From NCBI GenBank assembly GCA_929200255.1, contig CAKMYZ010000014.1, positions 1 through 64,000 on the forward strand: DNA of 64,000 nucleotides. The letters run 5' to 3'. This document shows positions 7,469-18,581 of the stretch, piece after piece. Under the pieces are notes generated by a model that ran no database searches, was not told the DNA's origin, and saw only the letters and a list, made by a program, of their open reading frames with translations. The translations under genes were made by a program, and so were the position numbers. Position 1 is the stretch's first letter; each line of letters begins with the position of its first letter. Origin of the DNA: an uncultured Alphaproteobacteria bacterium (GTDB taxonomy: Bacteria; Pseudomonadota; Alphaproteobacteria; Rhodobacterales; Rhodobacteraceae).

Positions 7469-7976
7469 GAGCGCATCCAGCACGTCCGCGCTGTTCATCT
7501 TCGGTTCCGTCCCGCGTCTCGATAGTTCCGATACCGTGGATCGAAGGAAAAGTTTGGATTTGACTTGATGGAGCCAGATTGAACGACCGCTTCGGCGACT
7601 TGAGCTGCAACGCAAAGACTGACATGCCGCAAACGCGAAACAATGCTGCGTCAGCAATAGCCGCATCTGCACAAGTCGGCTTTGTCCGCGACTTGATCGT
7701 TGGCCTATGTCCCATTGAAGGCCCGGTCTGGGTCAAAAATGCTTGACGTTTGGGGCAACTTTGCACGACGCGGCCTCTTGATCAGAATCGGCCTCATCGG
7801 CAGGGACCGCTTGGCCGTAGAACAACTATGGCCGGCGCGCTCCAAACAACTGATATTTCGTGAAGGTGGCGCTGACGCTGTGGGTTTAATGGGGCCTGCA
7901 CCTAGGTCGGGTCTTGGCAAGCGCGGCCAGCACGGTATTCTGCCGCTGAAATGACTGACGACAAGGACTTCTCCCG
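7469..7976. other. 508-base stretch without a recognisable gene
   Basis: Lies between the transposase remnant and a small lipoprotein gene. Open frames exist on both strands (up to about 117 codons) but none has a convincing ribosome site together with a recognisable product or typical codon pattern. It is probably debris of the insertion event. The last 15 bases hold AAGGA, the ribosome site of the gene at 7977. Confidence 0.5.
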
Positions 7977-8381
7977 GTGCCCTCCATCAAACACGCTATT
8001 CTTGCCTTTGGCCTGCTCGCTGCCTGTGATCAGACCGCTGTGATCCCACCGCAGCCTGACCTTCCCGCAGATGATCCCAGACAGGCCCAGCTTTTGGCTG
8101 CGGAATGCACGATTTACTTTGCTGCCCAGCTTAAGCTTGAGTCGGAGGGGCGTGCCATAAGTGGCAACCCCACACGCGGGTGCCCGCCAGAGGCTGCAAG
8201 CATCCCGGCTGACATCAATGCCATGGTCAGCGTACCGCCCGTAACACCCGGCTACCCGCAAACTTTGTATGACCGGATGATTGCCCGTGGTATTCCGGCT
8301 GATGTTGTCGATGAAATCTCAAAATCCAAGGCGTTCTGGGATTTAGTTGCGAAACGCGATTCACTGCTGGCGGGATTCTAA
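7977..8381 (+). CDS. Hypothetical small lipoprotein
   Basis: Encodes 134 residues from a GTG with ACAAGGAC upstream. The start MPSIKHAILAFGLLAAC is a lipoprotein signal with lipobox LLAAC, lipidated Cys at residue 17. The mature part has two further cysteines (AECTIYF and TRGCPPE) and no repeats. I do not recognise a domain. It meets the oppositely oriented lipoprotein gene tail-to-tail with a 4-base overlap; both mature proteins share a P-x-IPA-like helix motif near the end (ARGIPADVVDEIS versus AAGIPLSERPARI), hinting at distant relationship. Confidence 0.7.
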   Translation: MPSIKHAILAFGLLAACDQTAVIPPQPDLPADDPRQAQLLAAECTIYFAAQLKLESEGRAISGNPTRGCPPEAASIPADINAMVSVPPVTPGYPQTLYDRMIARGIPADVVDEISKSKAFWDLVAKRDSLLAGF

Positions 8382-8725
8382 CTGCCGTAGACCATCAAAG
8401 CTGTGACAAGCGCGCCGGGGCTGGCATTGTAGATGCCCATGTCTGATTGCAGTTGGATAATGCGGGCAGGGCGCTCGGAAAGCGGGATACCTGCGGCATC
8501 CATGGCTTTGGTCAATGCAGGGCCGCCGCCTGCGCTGATATCTTTGCGGATTGTGTCGTAGTTGGATTTGACGATGCGTTCGACCTGACCGCGCCGTTTT
8601 TCATAAGCGGCATTCCCGATCACGGTGCTGATCCCGGACAGAGGCAGCAGCAACGGGTTGCCAAGGTGATTGGCCTCATTGGAACAGGCCGTGAGCAGGA
8701 GGGCAGTGATCATGGGCCAGCGCAT
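8378..8725 (-). CDS. Hypothetical small lipoprotein
   Basis: Start chosen at 8725 (115 residues): AAGAAGG lies 13 bases upstream and MRWPMITALLLTAC is then a compact lipoprotein signal with lipobox LTAC. The longer frame to 8785 would add a non-signal extension. The mature protein contains a helical region (AAYEKRRGQVERIVKSNYDTIRKDI), a Gly-rich turn and ends VTALMVYGS. No domain is recognised. Probably anchored in the inner or outer membrane facing the periplasm. Confidence 0.7.
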   Translation of the reverse strand: MRWPMITALLLTACSNEANHLGNPLLLPLSGISTVIGNAAYEKRRGQVERIVKSNYDTIRKDISAGGGPALTKAMDAAGIPLSERPARIIQLQSDMGIYNASPGALVTALMVYGS

Positions 8726-8903
8726 GGGTTTTCGAAACCTTCTTTTGGGTTGACTTATAAGGGTATTGGTCAGATATAGCGCCATCTCTGCAAGGGTCTT
8801 GCGGGGGTATATGCGAAATTACGCCCACGGGCGCGCAGTCCACAGGTAACAAACGCCGGAACGATCCGGGGCCTCAGAGACGCGGAAAACAAAGGAAGAT
8901 CAA

Positions 8904-9587
8904 ATGTTTGCGGTTCTCAAAACCGGTGGCAAGCAGTACAAAGTGGCCTCTGGCGACGTTTTGCGTGTCGAAAAACTGGCAGCAAATGCTGGCGACAAAA
9001 TCCAATTCAACGAGATTCTCATGGTCGGCTCCACAGTGGGTACACCTTTGGTTGCGGGCGCTGGCGTCCAGGCCGAAGTGATCGACCAGATCAAAGGCGA
9101 AAAGACGATCAACTTCGTCAAGCGCCGCCGTAAGCACGGCAGCCAGCGTAAGAAAGGCCACCGTCAGCAACTGACATTGGTGCGCATTGCCGACATCCTT
9201 GAAAAAGGTGCAGATAAATCTGGCGTAATGGCAGCCGTATCCGGTGCGGGCGTTGTTGCAGCACCAGCCGCAAAGCCTGCTGCAAAAAAGGCAGCGCCAA
9301 AGAAAGCAGCCCCAAAGGCAGACGCAGCGCCGAAAGCTGAAAAGCCAAAGGCAGCGCCAAAGGCGAAAGCCGCACCAAAGTCAGGCGCAGCGGACGATCT
9401 GAGCAAGATCAGCGGTGTTGGCCCCGTCATCGTCAAGAAGCTGCACGCCGAAGGTGTGACAACATTCGCGCAGATCGCCGCATGGACGCCAGAAGATGTG
9501 GCTGATATGGACGAGAAACTGAATTTCAAAGGTCGTATCGACCGCGATGAGTGGCTCAAGCAAGCTGCTGAATTCGCTAAAGGTTAA
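8904..9587 (+). CDS. rplU: 50S ribosomal protein L21 with C-terminal extension
   Basis: Residues 1-103 are a complete L21 ([18 protein letters not shown] at the start; [16 protein letters not shown] and RIADI later), binding 23S rRNA in the large subunit. L21 normally ends there. Here about 120 more residues follow: an Ala/Lys/Pro linker (about 118-162) and a folded end (about 163-227) containing the helix-hairpin-helix-like [20 protein letters not shown]. Such extensions are known in Rhodobacteraceae. AAAGGAAG precedes the ATG. rpmA follows after 11 bases in the same operon. Confidence 0.97.
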   Translation: MFAVLKTGGKQYKVASGDVLRVEKLAANAGDKIQFNEILMVGSTVGTPLVAGAGVQAEVIDQIKGEKTINFVKRRRKHGSQRKKGHRQQLTLVRIADILEKGADKSGVMAAVSGAGVVAAPAAKPAAKKAAPKKAAPKADAAPKAEKPKAAPKAKAAPKSGAADDLSKISGVGPVIVKKLHAEGVTTFAQIAAWTPEDVADMDEKLNFKGRIDRDEWLKQAAEFAKG

Positions 9588-9598
9588 GGAGAGACCAA

Positions 9599-9868
9599 AT
9601 GGCACATAAAAAAGCAGGCGGTTCATCCCGTAACGGACGCGACTCAGCCGGTCGTCGTCTTGGCGTCAAAAAGTTCGGCGGCGAAGAAGTCATCGCCGGT
9701 AACATCATCATGCGTCAGCGCGGCACAAAGATGTGGCCGGGCATGGGCGTTGGTATGGGTAAGGACCACACGATCTTTGCAACCGTTGATGGCAACGTCA
9801 AATTCCACAAAGGCCTCAAAGGCCGCACCTTTATTTCGGTTCTCCCAGTGGCGGAGGCCGCTGAATAA
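9599..9868 (+). CDS. rpmA: 50S ribosomal protein L27
   Basis: Encodes 89 residues, full length for L27, with the canonical start [24 protein letters not shown] and the [10 protein letters not shown] and GKDHTIFA blocks. The flexible N-terminus reaches the peptidyl-transferase centre. No Firmicute-type N-terminal pre-sequence is present. AAGGAGA precedes the start; cotranscribed with rplU and followed by a terminator. Confidence 0.98.
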   Translation: MAHKKAGGSSRNGRDSAGRRLGVKKFGGEEVIAGNIIMRQRGTKMWPGMGVGMGKDHTIFATVDGNVKFHKGLKGRTFISVLPVAEAAE

Positions 9869-9894
9869 GCCGATAATTCCAAGGTAACAGGATT

Positions 9895-9925
9895 GGGGGG
9901 ATCGGTGATAGCCGGTCCCCCTTTT
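9895..9925 (+). terminator. Rho-independent terminator after rplU-rpmA
   Basis: A GGGGGATCGG arm pairs with CCGGTCCCCC across a 5-base loop and is followed by CTTTTCT. It lies 27 bases after the rpmA stop and ends the ribosomal-protein transcript. Confidence 0.8.
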
Positions 9926-9995
9926 CTATTCATATTTTTGCCACCATATGGATTTAAAGGGTGGCACGACCGAATTGTTTTCAAGGAGGGAAGCT

Positions 9996-10538
9996 ATGCG
10001 CCATGAAGACATCACCGTGCAGGACACGATCGAAGCAAGCCGTTTCGTGCTGCGTCCGTGCCGTAAATCTGACGCAGGCCTGATTGCCATGTACGCTGGT
10101 GATGATCGCGTGGCGCGTGGCACCCGTGCGATGCCGCATCCGCTCCCTCCGGGGTCGGTTGAAGCGATGATCGAACGCGCCAGTCAGGTTGACCGGACAG
10201 AGGATGTCTGGGTCATTGATGGCTCTGCACATGGCCATGCCGAAGCGCTTGGTCTGATCAGTCTTGAACGGATGGATCGCGCCCAATCTGAAGTCTTCTA
10301 TTGGATCGCACCGGCGTTCTGGAACACCGGCTTTGCGACCGAGGCCGTGCGCACGCTGATTGCGGCCAATCCGCACCGCTCTGACCGGATTTTTGCTGAG
10401 GTGTTTCAGGACAATCCCGGTTCAGCTCGCGTCCTGACCAACTGCGGCTTCGACTATCTTGGCGATGCAGAGGCGTTTTCCGTCTCGCGCAAGGCGACCA
10501 TGCCCACATGGACCTACACGCTCAAGCTGGGGTCATGA
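9996..10538 (+). CDS. GNAT family N-acetyltransferase (first of three)
   Basis: Start chosen at 9996 because a perfect AAGGAGGG lies at 9983-9990; the frame upstream is open but lacks a site. The 180-residue product has the RimJ/RimL-type GNAT fold: substrate-entry strand ASRFVLRPCRKSDAG, the acetyl-CoA loop region YWIAPAFWNTGFATEAVRTL and a C-terminal N-P-x-S-x-R-V-L segment (QDNPGSARVLTNCGFDYLG). It probably acetylates a protein N-terminus or small amine; substrate unknown. Its stop overlaps the next GNAT start by ATGA. Confidence 0.9.
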   Translation: MRHEDITVQDTIEASRFVLRPCRKSDAGLIAMYAGDDRVARGTRAMPHPLPPGSVEAMIERASQVDRTEDVWVIDGSAHGHAEALGLISLERMDRAQSEVFYWIAPAFWNTGFATEAVRTLIAANPHRSDRIFAEVFQDNPGSARVLTNCGFDYLGDAEAFSVSRKATMPTWTYTLKLGS

Positions 10539-11050
10539 CCGTCCCGACATTGCGGACCGCCCGATTGACGTTGCGGGCGCCGCAGCTGCGTGATGCCCGG
10601 GTGATCACAAAGGCGCTCAATAATATTGAGGTCAGCAGGTGGTTGACGTTGGTGCCATTCCCCTATGGCATCACCGACGCGGAGTGGTTCATCAAGGAAA
10701 ATCAAAAGGGGCGCTTTGGCGCATGGCTGATTTGGGCTGATGACCGGTTTATCGGCACCATCGGGCTGGACGGTGATATGGGCTATTGGCTGTCACAGGA
10801 CGCATGGGGCCAAGGTTACGCCTCAGAGGCCGGCAAGGCTGTTCTTGCGCATCATTTTGCGCAAGCGGCGGCAGATACGGTGAAATCCAGCCATTTTGTG
10901 GAAAACGCAGCCTCGCGCCGTGTATTGCAAAAACTGGGTTTTGTTGATGTGGGCAGCGATGTGCATCACTCAAAAGCACGCGGTGAAGACGTGCCGGTGC
11001 GGAACATGGCACTGACCCGCGACAGATGGGAGGCGATGCATGATGGCTGA
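10535..11050 (+). CDS. GNAT family N-acetyltransferase (second of three)
   Basis: Start chosen at the ATG that overlaps the previous stop (ATGA at 10535-10538), giving 171 residues. RimJ/RimL-like GNAT features: LRTARLTLRAPQLRDA at the start, GYWLSQDAWGQGYASEAGKA acetyl-CoA loop, and ENAASRRVLQKLGFVDVG near the end. It overlaps the third GNAT by 11 bases. Substrate unknown. Confidence 0.9.
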   Translation: MTVPTLRTARLTLRAPQLRDARVITKALNNIEVSRWLTLVPFPYGITDAEWFIKENQKGRFGAWLIWADDRFIGTIGLDGDMGYWLSQDAWGQGYASEAGKAVLAHHFAQAAADTVKSSHFVENAASRRVLQKLGFVDVGSDVHHSKARGEDVPVRNMALTRDRWEAMHDG

Positions 11051-11540
11051 TCTGACATACCGCGCACTGCGCGAGGCTGATTTCGATGACGTGCATGCGA
11101 TGGTCTCGCATTGGTCCGTCGCACGGCAATTGGGCCGTTGGCCATGGCCGCCTCAGCCTGCGTTCACGCGCGGGCGGTGCAAGCCTTATGAAGGCAACGG
11201 GTTCGTGTGGGCTGTCTGCATCGACGACCGTGTAATCGGTTCGATGGCTGTCACCGATCGCGAGCTTGGCTATACATTTGCGCCAGAGGTGCATGGCCGG
11301 GGGATCGGCACACGGGTCGCGCGCGACGCGATTGCCAAGGCGTTCGCTGACTACGACTGGCCAATGCTCTATGCCTCGGTCTGGCATGACAATCCGGCCT
11401 CTGCTGCGATCTTGGGCAAATTTGGATTTGTTCATTGGCAGACCCATTACACACGCAGCCCCGCGCGTTTGCCGACGCTGGTGCATCAGTTCCGCCTGCC
11501 GCGTTCCACATGGGACAGCTTGAGAACCGCCGCCCAGTAG
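11040..11540 (+). CDS. GNAT family N-acetyltransferase (third of three)
   Basis: Encodes 166 residues; two adjacent ATG codons (11040, 11043) could serve. GNAT features: LTYRALREADFDDV, LGYTFAPEVHGRGIGTRVARDA (acetyl-CoA loop with GRGIGT) and WHDNPASAAILGKFGF. It is divergent from its two upstream neighbours, so the trio is not a simple tandem duplication. Short spacing to obgE downstream (39 bases) may place all in one transcript. Confidence 0.88.
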   Translation: MMADLTYRALREADFDDVHAMVSHWSVARQLGRWPWPPQPAFTRGRCKPYEGNGFVWAVCIDDRVIGSMAVTDRELGYTFAPEVHGRGIGTRVARDAIAKAFADYDWPMLYASVWHDNPASAAILGKFGFVHWQTHYTRSPARLPTLVHQFRLPRSTWDSLRTAAQ

Positions 11541-13723
<2,183 letters not shown>

Positions 13724-15001
13724 ATGGATGATGCGATGAACGATCAAGATGCAATCGGGTTGATGATGGCCAAGATTGGCGCTGATGCGCGCGCCGCTGC
13801 GACCCTGCTGGCAACAGCGGGGTCTGAGCGCAAGTATGCCGCCCTGATCGGGGCCGCGGAGGCGATCTGGGACCACCGACAAGAGATCATGGACGCCAAT
13901 GCCGAAGATCAGGTGTATGGTGAAGAGAAAGGCCTCAGCCCTGCCATGATGGACCGTCTGATGTTGGATGAGCCGCGCATCCGCGCCATGGCGGATGGTC
14001 TGCGTAATGTGGCCGCACAGCACGACCCGATTGGTGAAGTGATGACCGAATGGGATATGCCCAGCGGTCTGCACATCCAGCGGGTACGTACGCCATTGGG
14101 CGTGATTGGCGTGATCTACGAAAGCCGCCCGAATGTGACCGCTGACGCCGGTGCGCTGTGTTTGCAATCTGGCAATGCGGTGATTTTGCGGGGCGGATCA
14201 GAGAGTTTTCATTCCTCAACCATGATCCACAAATGCCTGCAAATCGGTTTGAAGCAGGCCGGCCTGCCAGAAACCGCGATCCAACTGGTCCCCACCCGCG
14301 ACAGGGCTGCGGTGTCGGCGATGCTGACTGCCACTGATCATATCGACGTCATTGTGCCGCGCGGCGGCAAAGGCCTTGTCGGGCTGGTGCAGCGCGAGGC
14401 GCGCGTGCCGGTCTTTGCCCACCTGGAGGGTATTTGCCACATCTATGTGGGTGCGACCGCCGACCCTGCGATGGCGTTGGAGATTGTGTTGAACGCCAAG
14501 ACCCGCCGCACCGGGATTTGCGGGGCGATGGAATGCCTGCTGATCGATTGGCGTTTTTACACTCAGCACGGGTCGATCCTGATTGATGCTTTGATCAAAG
14601 CGGGTGTCGAGGTGCGTGCTGATGGTGATCTGTCCAAGATTGCGGGTACAACACCAGCCCAGCCCGATGATTTTGGCAAGGAGTTCCTGGATATGATCTG
14701 TGCCGCCAAGCTGGTGGATGGTGTTGATCCTGCGATAGATCATATCCGCACCTATGGATCTAACCATACGGATGCGATCATCACATCCGATGATCAGGCG
14801 GCGGCGCATTTCTTCAAGGAACTGGACAGTGCGATCCTGATGCGCAATGCCTCAACCCAATTCGCCGACGGCGGAGAGTTTGGTATGGGCGCAGAGATTG
14901 GGATCGCCACGGGCAAGCTGCATGCCCGTGGCCCTGTTGGTGCAGTTCAGTTGACCAGCTTCAAATATTTGGTGACCGGAGAGGGGGCCGTGCGCGCCTA
15001 A
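13724..15001 (+). CDS. proA: Gamma-glutamyl phosphate reductase
   Basis: Encodes 425 residues; start at 13724 directly after the proB stop, with an alternative ATG at 13736. Aldehyde-dehydrogenase-fold reductase with [31 protein letters not shown], the catalytic Cys in [13 protein letters not shown] and the end [13 protein letters not shown]. It reduces glutamyl-5-phosphate to the semialdehyde for proline. Shares four bases with the convergent chpT gene. Confidence 0.97.
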   Translation: MDDAMNDQDAIGLMMAKIGADARAAATLLATAGSERKYAALIGAAEAIWDHRQEIMDANAEDQVYGEEKGLSPAMMDRLMLDEPRIRAMADGLRNVAAQHDPIGEVMTEWDMPSGLHIQRVRTPLGVIGVIYESRPNVTADAGALCLQSGNAVILRGGSESFHSSTMIHKCLQIGLKQAGLPETAIQLVPTRDRAAVSAMLTATDHIDVIVPRGGKGLVGLVQREARVPVFAHLEGICHIYVGATADPAMALEIVLNAKTRRTGICGAMECLLIDWRFYTQHGSILIDALIKAGVEVRADGDLSKIAGTTPAQPDDFGKEFLDMICAAKLVDGVDPAIDHIRTYGSNHTDAIITSDDQAAAHFFKELDSAILMRNASTQFADGGEFGMGAEIGIATGKLHARGPVGAVQLTSFKYLVTGEGAVRA

Positions 15002-15588
15002 AACCGTGCAATCAACCGGTCTGAATGCTCAATGAAATCCAGTTTTCGGCCCGCCTCTGCCAGTACATTTGGCAGCAGAGCGAACTGCACCTGTGCGGCG
15101 GTATGGCGATAACTCAAGTGCGGTGACAACAGATTGTCCCATAGCGCGCGGTCGATGCTGATCCGTGGCCCCTCGGCGCGTGCAACCCAACTGTCGCCAT
15201 CTTGCTGTACCTGAAGATCGCCTCCGAGTGGCAATGCCGACTCGAGCGCTTGCAACACCAGAAGGGCACAGCGAACACGGCGGCGGGACTGCTCCCCTTC
15301 GATTTGCCATATGTAGTTGAACCGTCCGCCCCGCGCCGAGGCCGACAGGATCGACAGCACTTCGGAACGACTGACAAGTTGTTCGTCGCTGGCCGCACCA
15401 TAGGCGATACGGAAATATCTGATCCGGGCCGAGGCGTTCTGGACGCTCTCGTTGATCAGGTCCATTTCGGCGCCAGTGTCGCCATCTGTGAGTGCTAAAA
15501 GTTCGACACCGTTTCCTATGGCGCCAATTGGACTGATCAGATCGTGGCAAATGCGCGAGCCGACAAGTGCTGCTAAATCAGGTTGCAT
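14998..15588 (-). CDS. chpT: Histidine phosphotransferase ChpT
   Basis: Encodes 196 residues with the ChpT layout: a DHp-like helical hairpin with the phospho-accepting His in [18 protein letters not shown] (His15) followed by a degenerate ATPase-like domain lacking nucleotide motifs. In alphaproteobacteria ChpT carries phosphate from CckA to CtrA and CpdR. ctrA and sciP, other members of this network, lie about 18 kb away in the same window. Convergent with proA (4-base overlap). Confidence 0.92.
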   Translation of the reverse strand: MQPDLAALVGSRICHDLISPIGAIGNGVELLALTDGDTGAEMDLINESVQNASARIRYFRIAYGAASDEQLVSRSEVLSILSASARGGRFNYIWQIEGEQSRRRVRCALLVLQALESALPLGGDLQVQQDGDSWVARAEGPRISIDRALWDNLLSPHLSYRHTAAQVQFALLPNVLAEAGRKLDFIEHSDRLIARF

Positions 15589-15616
15589 CGTAAGACCTCC
15601 GTTCTAAGAAGGGGAC

Positions 15617-15793
15617 ATGGGAGAAGTCTACGATTTTCTTGAGCCAGGCGTGCTGGTGCGCCATCCAGGCCAACCCTTGTGGGGGATTGGGCAGGTCCAA
15701 TCGAACATAAATGGCAGAATTACTGTCAACTTTCGGGAGATGGGAAAGGTTGTGATAGAAAGCAAATCTGTAACGCTCGAAATCGTAGGGTGA
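15617..15793 (+). CDS. DUF3553 small protein
   Basis: A 58-residue gene, ATG preceded by AGAAGGGGAC. The product MGEVYDFLEPGVLVRHPGQP then WGIGQVQSNINGRITVNF matches the DUF3553 family, a small beta-barrel domain common in alphaproteobacteria and resembling the UvrD/CarD-type Tudor-like fold. A nucleic-acid or RNA-polymerase related role is a guess. Divergent from chpT, 28 bases apart. Confidence 0.85.
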   Translation: MGEVYDFLEPGVLVRHPGQPLWGIGQVQSNINGRITVNFREMGKVVIESKSVTLEIVG

Positions 15794-15873
15794 GTTGAGT
15801 GATACAACCTATGCGGGCATATCTGGTCACCTGTCAATGATCGTCTCTTTGATGGGGCAAAATTACCTAAGGA

Positions 15874-16698
15874 ATGGTTAATTTGGGAAACAATCCATTA
15901 AGCAACCCATCGAATGTTGCAGTCGGAGGGCAAGAGTCACAGTTCCGCACGCAACTGGCAAACAGTGCCGAAGACGTGGCTGCTGCCCAAAGATTGCGTT
16001 ATCTGGTTTTTGTGAAAGAGCTGGGCGGCGATGGCCCGATGGTGGATCATCAGGCGGGGTTAGAGCGCGACGCCTTTGACGCGCACGCCGATCATCTGAT
16101 GCTGTTGGACGCGGCGCGGCCGGTTGGGGATCAGGTAGTGGGTGTCTACCGGGTGATGACCACGCAGATGGCTGAAAAGGCTGGACGATTCTACTGCGAG
16201 GAAGAATATGACCTTGGCCCTTTGCGCCAAAGCGGCCGACAGTTGCTGGAGCTGGGACGTTCCTGCCTGCATCCCGACTATCGTGGTGGCGCAGGCATGT
16301 TGCATCTCTGGGCGGGGCTTGCCGAATATGTTGCCGCCCACGGCATTGAGGTGTTGTTTGGCGTGGCTTCCTTTCATGGCACTGACGCGGACGCGTTGGC
16401 GGGCCCGCTCAGCTTGCTGCATCATCGGCATAGCGCACCTGACGCGTTGCGTGTTCGTGCAATTGGCCCAACCGCGCTGAACATGAATATGCAGGATAAT
16501 GACGCGCTTGACCGTTTGGCCGCCGTTCGGGCGATGCCGCCGTTGGTCAAAGGCTATCTGCGTTTGGGGGCCACGGTGGGCGAGGGGGCTTTTGTCGATC
16601 ACGCCTTTAACACAGTCGACGTCTGTTTAATTCTGGAACATGAGGCGATCAACGCCTTGCAGCGGTCCATCTACACCAAGGGGGCGGTGCGTGGCTGA
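15874..16698 (+). CDS. olsB: Ornithine-acyl-[acyl carrier protein] N-acyltransferase
   Basis: Encodes 274 residues of the OlsB acyltransferase family: AQRLRYLVFVKELGGDG, RDAFDAHADHLML, GVYRVMTT, LELGRSCLHPDYRGGAGMLHL and LFGVASFHGTD. It transfers a 3-hydroxyacyl chain to the alpha-amino group of ornithine to make lyso-ornithine lipid, a phosphorus-free membrane lipid. AAGGAA precedes the ATG. Its stop overlaps the GTG start of olsA, which completes the lipid. Confidence 0.94.
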   Translation: MVNLGNNPLSNPSNVAVGGQESQFRTQLANSAEDVAAAQRLRYLVFVKELGGDGPMVDHQAGLERDAFDAHADHLMLLDAARPVGDQVVGVYRVMTTQMAEKAGRFYCEEEYDLGPLRQSGRQLLELGRSCLHPDYRGGAGMLHLWAGLAEYVAAHGIEVLFGVASFHGTDADALAGPLSLLHHRHSAPDALRVRAIGPTALNMNMQDNDALDRLAAVRAMPPLVKGYLRLGATVGEGAFVDHAFNTVDVCLILEHEAINALQRSIYTKGAVRG

Positions 16699-17527
16699 GA
16701 CATGGTATGGCGATAACGGCCCACAACCTGCGCAATTCGGATTGGGTGGGTGGTTGCGGGTGATCCTGCGTGCCGTGCCGTTGGGCGCCTTGGTATTTGG
16801 CGGGCTGATCATCCTGTTGCTGGTACGGCTGCTTGAACGCTCGCTGTGGGGCATGCGCCGTCCGGTCACACCGTACGTCACACAGTTTGTGTGCCGGTCG
16901 TCCTTGGCGCTACTGGGGATCCGCTACCGTACCCAAGGCGCCCCGATGGTCGGGGCAGGGGCGGTGGTGGCCAACCACTCTTCCTGGCTTGACATTTTTG
17001 CACTGAACGCCCGCAAACGGATCTACTTTGTCTCAAAATCCGAAGTGGCCAGCTGGCCCGGGATCGGCTGGCTGGCGCGGGCAACCGGTACTGTCTTTAT
17101 TAAACGTGACCGGTCCGAGGTCAGCGATCAGATCACCGTGTTCCGGGACCGCCTGTCAGCCGGGCACAAGCTGCTGTTCTTTCCCGAAGGCACCTCAACC
17201 GATGGATTGCAGGTCTTGCCTTTCAAGCCTGCCCTGTTTGCGGCCTTCTTTGACCCCGCGCTGCGTAACAATTTGCAAATTCAGCCGGTCACGCTGAACT
17301 ATGTGGCCCCTGAAGGTGCGGACCCGAGGTTCTATGGCTGGTGGGGGGATATGGATTTCGGGCCGCACCTGCTGGCAACATTGGCAACCCGAAAGCAGGG
17401 GAGCGTCTCGGTTGTCTATCACCCGCCAGTCAAGGTGGCCGAATTTGCGAATCGTAAGGCGCTGGCAAAAGCGACAGAAGACGCCGTGCGCGGGGGCCTA
17501 ACCCAGCATGGCGTGGCGCAGCTCTGA
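16691..17527 (+). CDS. olsA: Lysophospholipid/lyso-ornithine-lipid acyltransferase
   Basis: Start chosen at GTG 16691 (278 residues), with AAGGGGGC upstream and overlap with the olsB stop; the longer open frame starts inside olsB. PlsC-type domain with the catalytic H-x4-D in NHSSWLDIF, FIKRDRSEVSDQ, and FPEGTSTDG; membrane segment near residues 20-45. It acylates lyso-ornithine lipid at the 3-hydroxy group, and may also act on lysophosphatidate. Its 3' end overlaps the convergent thiE-like gene by 30 bases. Confidence 0.93.
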   Translation: MAETWYGDNGPQPAQFGLGGWLRVILRAVPLGALVFGGLIILLLVRLLERSLWGMRRPVTPYVTQFVCRSSLALLGIRYRTQGAPMVGAGAVVANHSSWLDIFALNARKRIYFVSKSEVASWPGIGWLARATGTVFIKRDRSEVSDQITVFRDRLSAGHKLLFFPEGTSTDGLQVLPFKPALFAAFFDPALRNNLQIQPVTLNYVAPEGADPRFYGWWGDMDFGPHLLATLATRKQGSVSVVYHPPVKVAEFANRKALAKATEDAVRGGLTQHGVAQL

Positions 17528-18124
17528 CAGTGCTTTGGCAGGGGTGTCGGCGCCCCAGATCTCATTACCGATTCCAAAGAAATCGGTATGCGGGGACAAG
17601 CTGCGGATCAGGTCAGTGGTCAGGGCGCCTTCGGCCACAACGGGCACTTCGATCATCATCGACCACCATTCAAAAAGCTCTGGTTCGGCCTGTCGTCCGT
17701 CACCCAAGGGGCTTGCCCCAACAGGGCCAAAGCTGACGTAGTCGGCACCCAACTCTCCGGCGGTCATACCGTCATGGCGGGAATTACCGCAGAAACTGCC
17801 GACAATCGCGTCGTCGCCAAGATCCTTGCGGACCTTCTTGATCGTGCGTGCGCCATCACTGAGGTGGACACCATCCAGCCCCAGACGTTCGACCAGCATG
17901 ATGTGGCTGTCGATCACGAGAGCCACGTCGCGGGCGTGGGTGACTTCCCGCAGGGCATCTGCCGCCTTGGCGATGCGAGCCTCGTCCGTGGTGCCGAGAG
18001 CAAGGCGCACGCAGGCAACTTCGGTGCTGTCCAGGCAGGCGGCCAGCTGGGCGGGGTAGGTGGACAGGTCAAACTCTGATGGGCTGATCAGGTAGATTTG
18101 TGGGTGGTCCTGAGCGTCCGACAT
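17498..18124 (-). CDS. thiE: Thiamine-phosphate synthase family protein
   Basis: Encodes 208 residues of the ThiE/TenI TIM-barrel family: QIYLISPSEFD strand, VALVIDSHIMLVERLGLDGVHL, SFCGNSRHDGMTAGELGADYVSFGPV and PVVAEGALTTDLI. ThiE joins hydroxymethylpyrimidine diphosphate and thiazole phosphate. The usual VHLGQ is changed to VHLSD and some phosphate-loop residues differ, so a ThiE-like homologue of altered role is possible. No other thiamine genes and no THI-box are visible beside it. Confidence 0.75.
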   Translation of the reverse strand: MSDAQDHPQIYLISPSEFDLSTYPAQLAACLDSTEVACVRLALGTTDEARIAKAADALREVTHARDVALVIDSHIMLVERLGLDGVHLSDGARTIKKVRKDLGDDAIVGSFCGNSRHDGMTAGELGADYVSFGPVGASPLGDGRQAEPELFEWWSMMIEVPVVAEGALTTDLIRSLSPHTDFFGIGNEIWGADTPAKALSELRHAMLG

Positions 18125-18183
18125 GAGGGCATTCCGAAGTTATGCAGTGTTCTGGGGCTTCTAGCGGGGTTTTCCGGGCTTGG

Positions 18184-18516
18184 CTATGCCTTGGGTGGTA
18201 AGCTACGCGCATATTCCAGCGCCATGGCGACGATTTCTGCGCGCCGTCCATCATCCCCCAGGACATCCTCTGAAACGTCAACCATGCCGCCCATCTTGCG
18301 GCCCGTGAAGGAAAGCGGGGTAATCCCGTCCAATTTAAGCGCGTCAGGCTCTGCCGCCTTGCCAACGCGGGCCATGCCGCCGCCCTGATGCACACCGCAG
18401 ATCATATTGCCATCCTTCAGGAAGCAAAGCCCGCCGAACATCCTCTTCTCAGACAGCCCAGGTTCATCACCCAGCGTTTCGCGCATCAAGGTTGCATATC
18501 CTTCATCATAGGCCAT
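18184..18516 (-). CDS. TfoX N-terminal domain protein
   Basis: Encodes 110 residues, all of which form a TfoX-N domain: MRETLGDEPGLSEKRMFGGLCFLKDGNMICGV, then GITPLSFTGRKMGGMVDV. The C-terminal TfoX domain of the competence regulator is absent, so this is a stand-alone domain common in alphaproteobacteria, function unknown. ATG with AAGGAGAG upstream. Divergent from trmJ. Confidence 0.88.
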   Translation of the reverse strand: MAYDEGYATLMRETLGDEPGLSEKRMFGGLCFLKDGNMICGVHQGGGMARVGKAAEPDALKLDGITPLSFTGRKMGGMVDVSEDVLGDDGRRAEIVAMALEYARSLPPKA

Positions 18517-18581
18517 GGGTACTCTCCTTGCTTTGGGATATCTGGCAGCGTATCACGCCGCGAACCGCCAAAGGAAGCCCG

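Noticed and set aside
7700..7954. 84-codon open frame before the small lipoprotein
   Set aside because: No ribosome site, no domain; sits in debris beside the transposase remnant.
18125..18183. TPP riboswitch before the thiE-like gene
   Set aside because: The upstream gap is about 60 bases and no THI-box consensus is visible.
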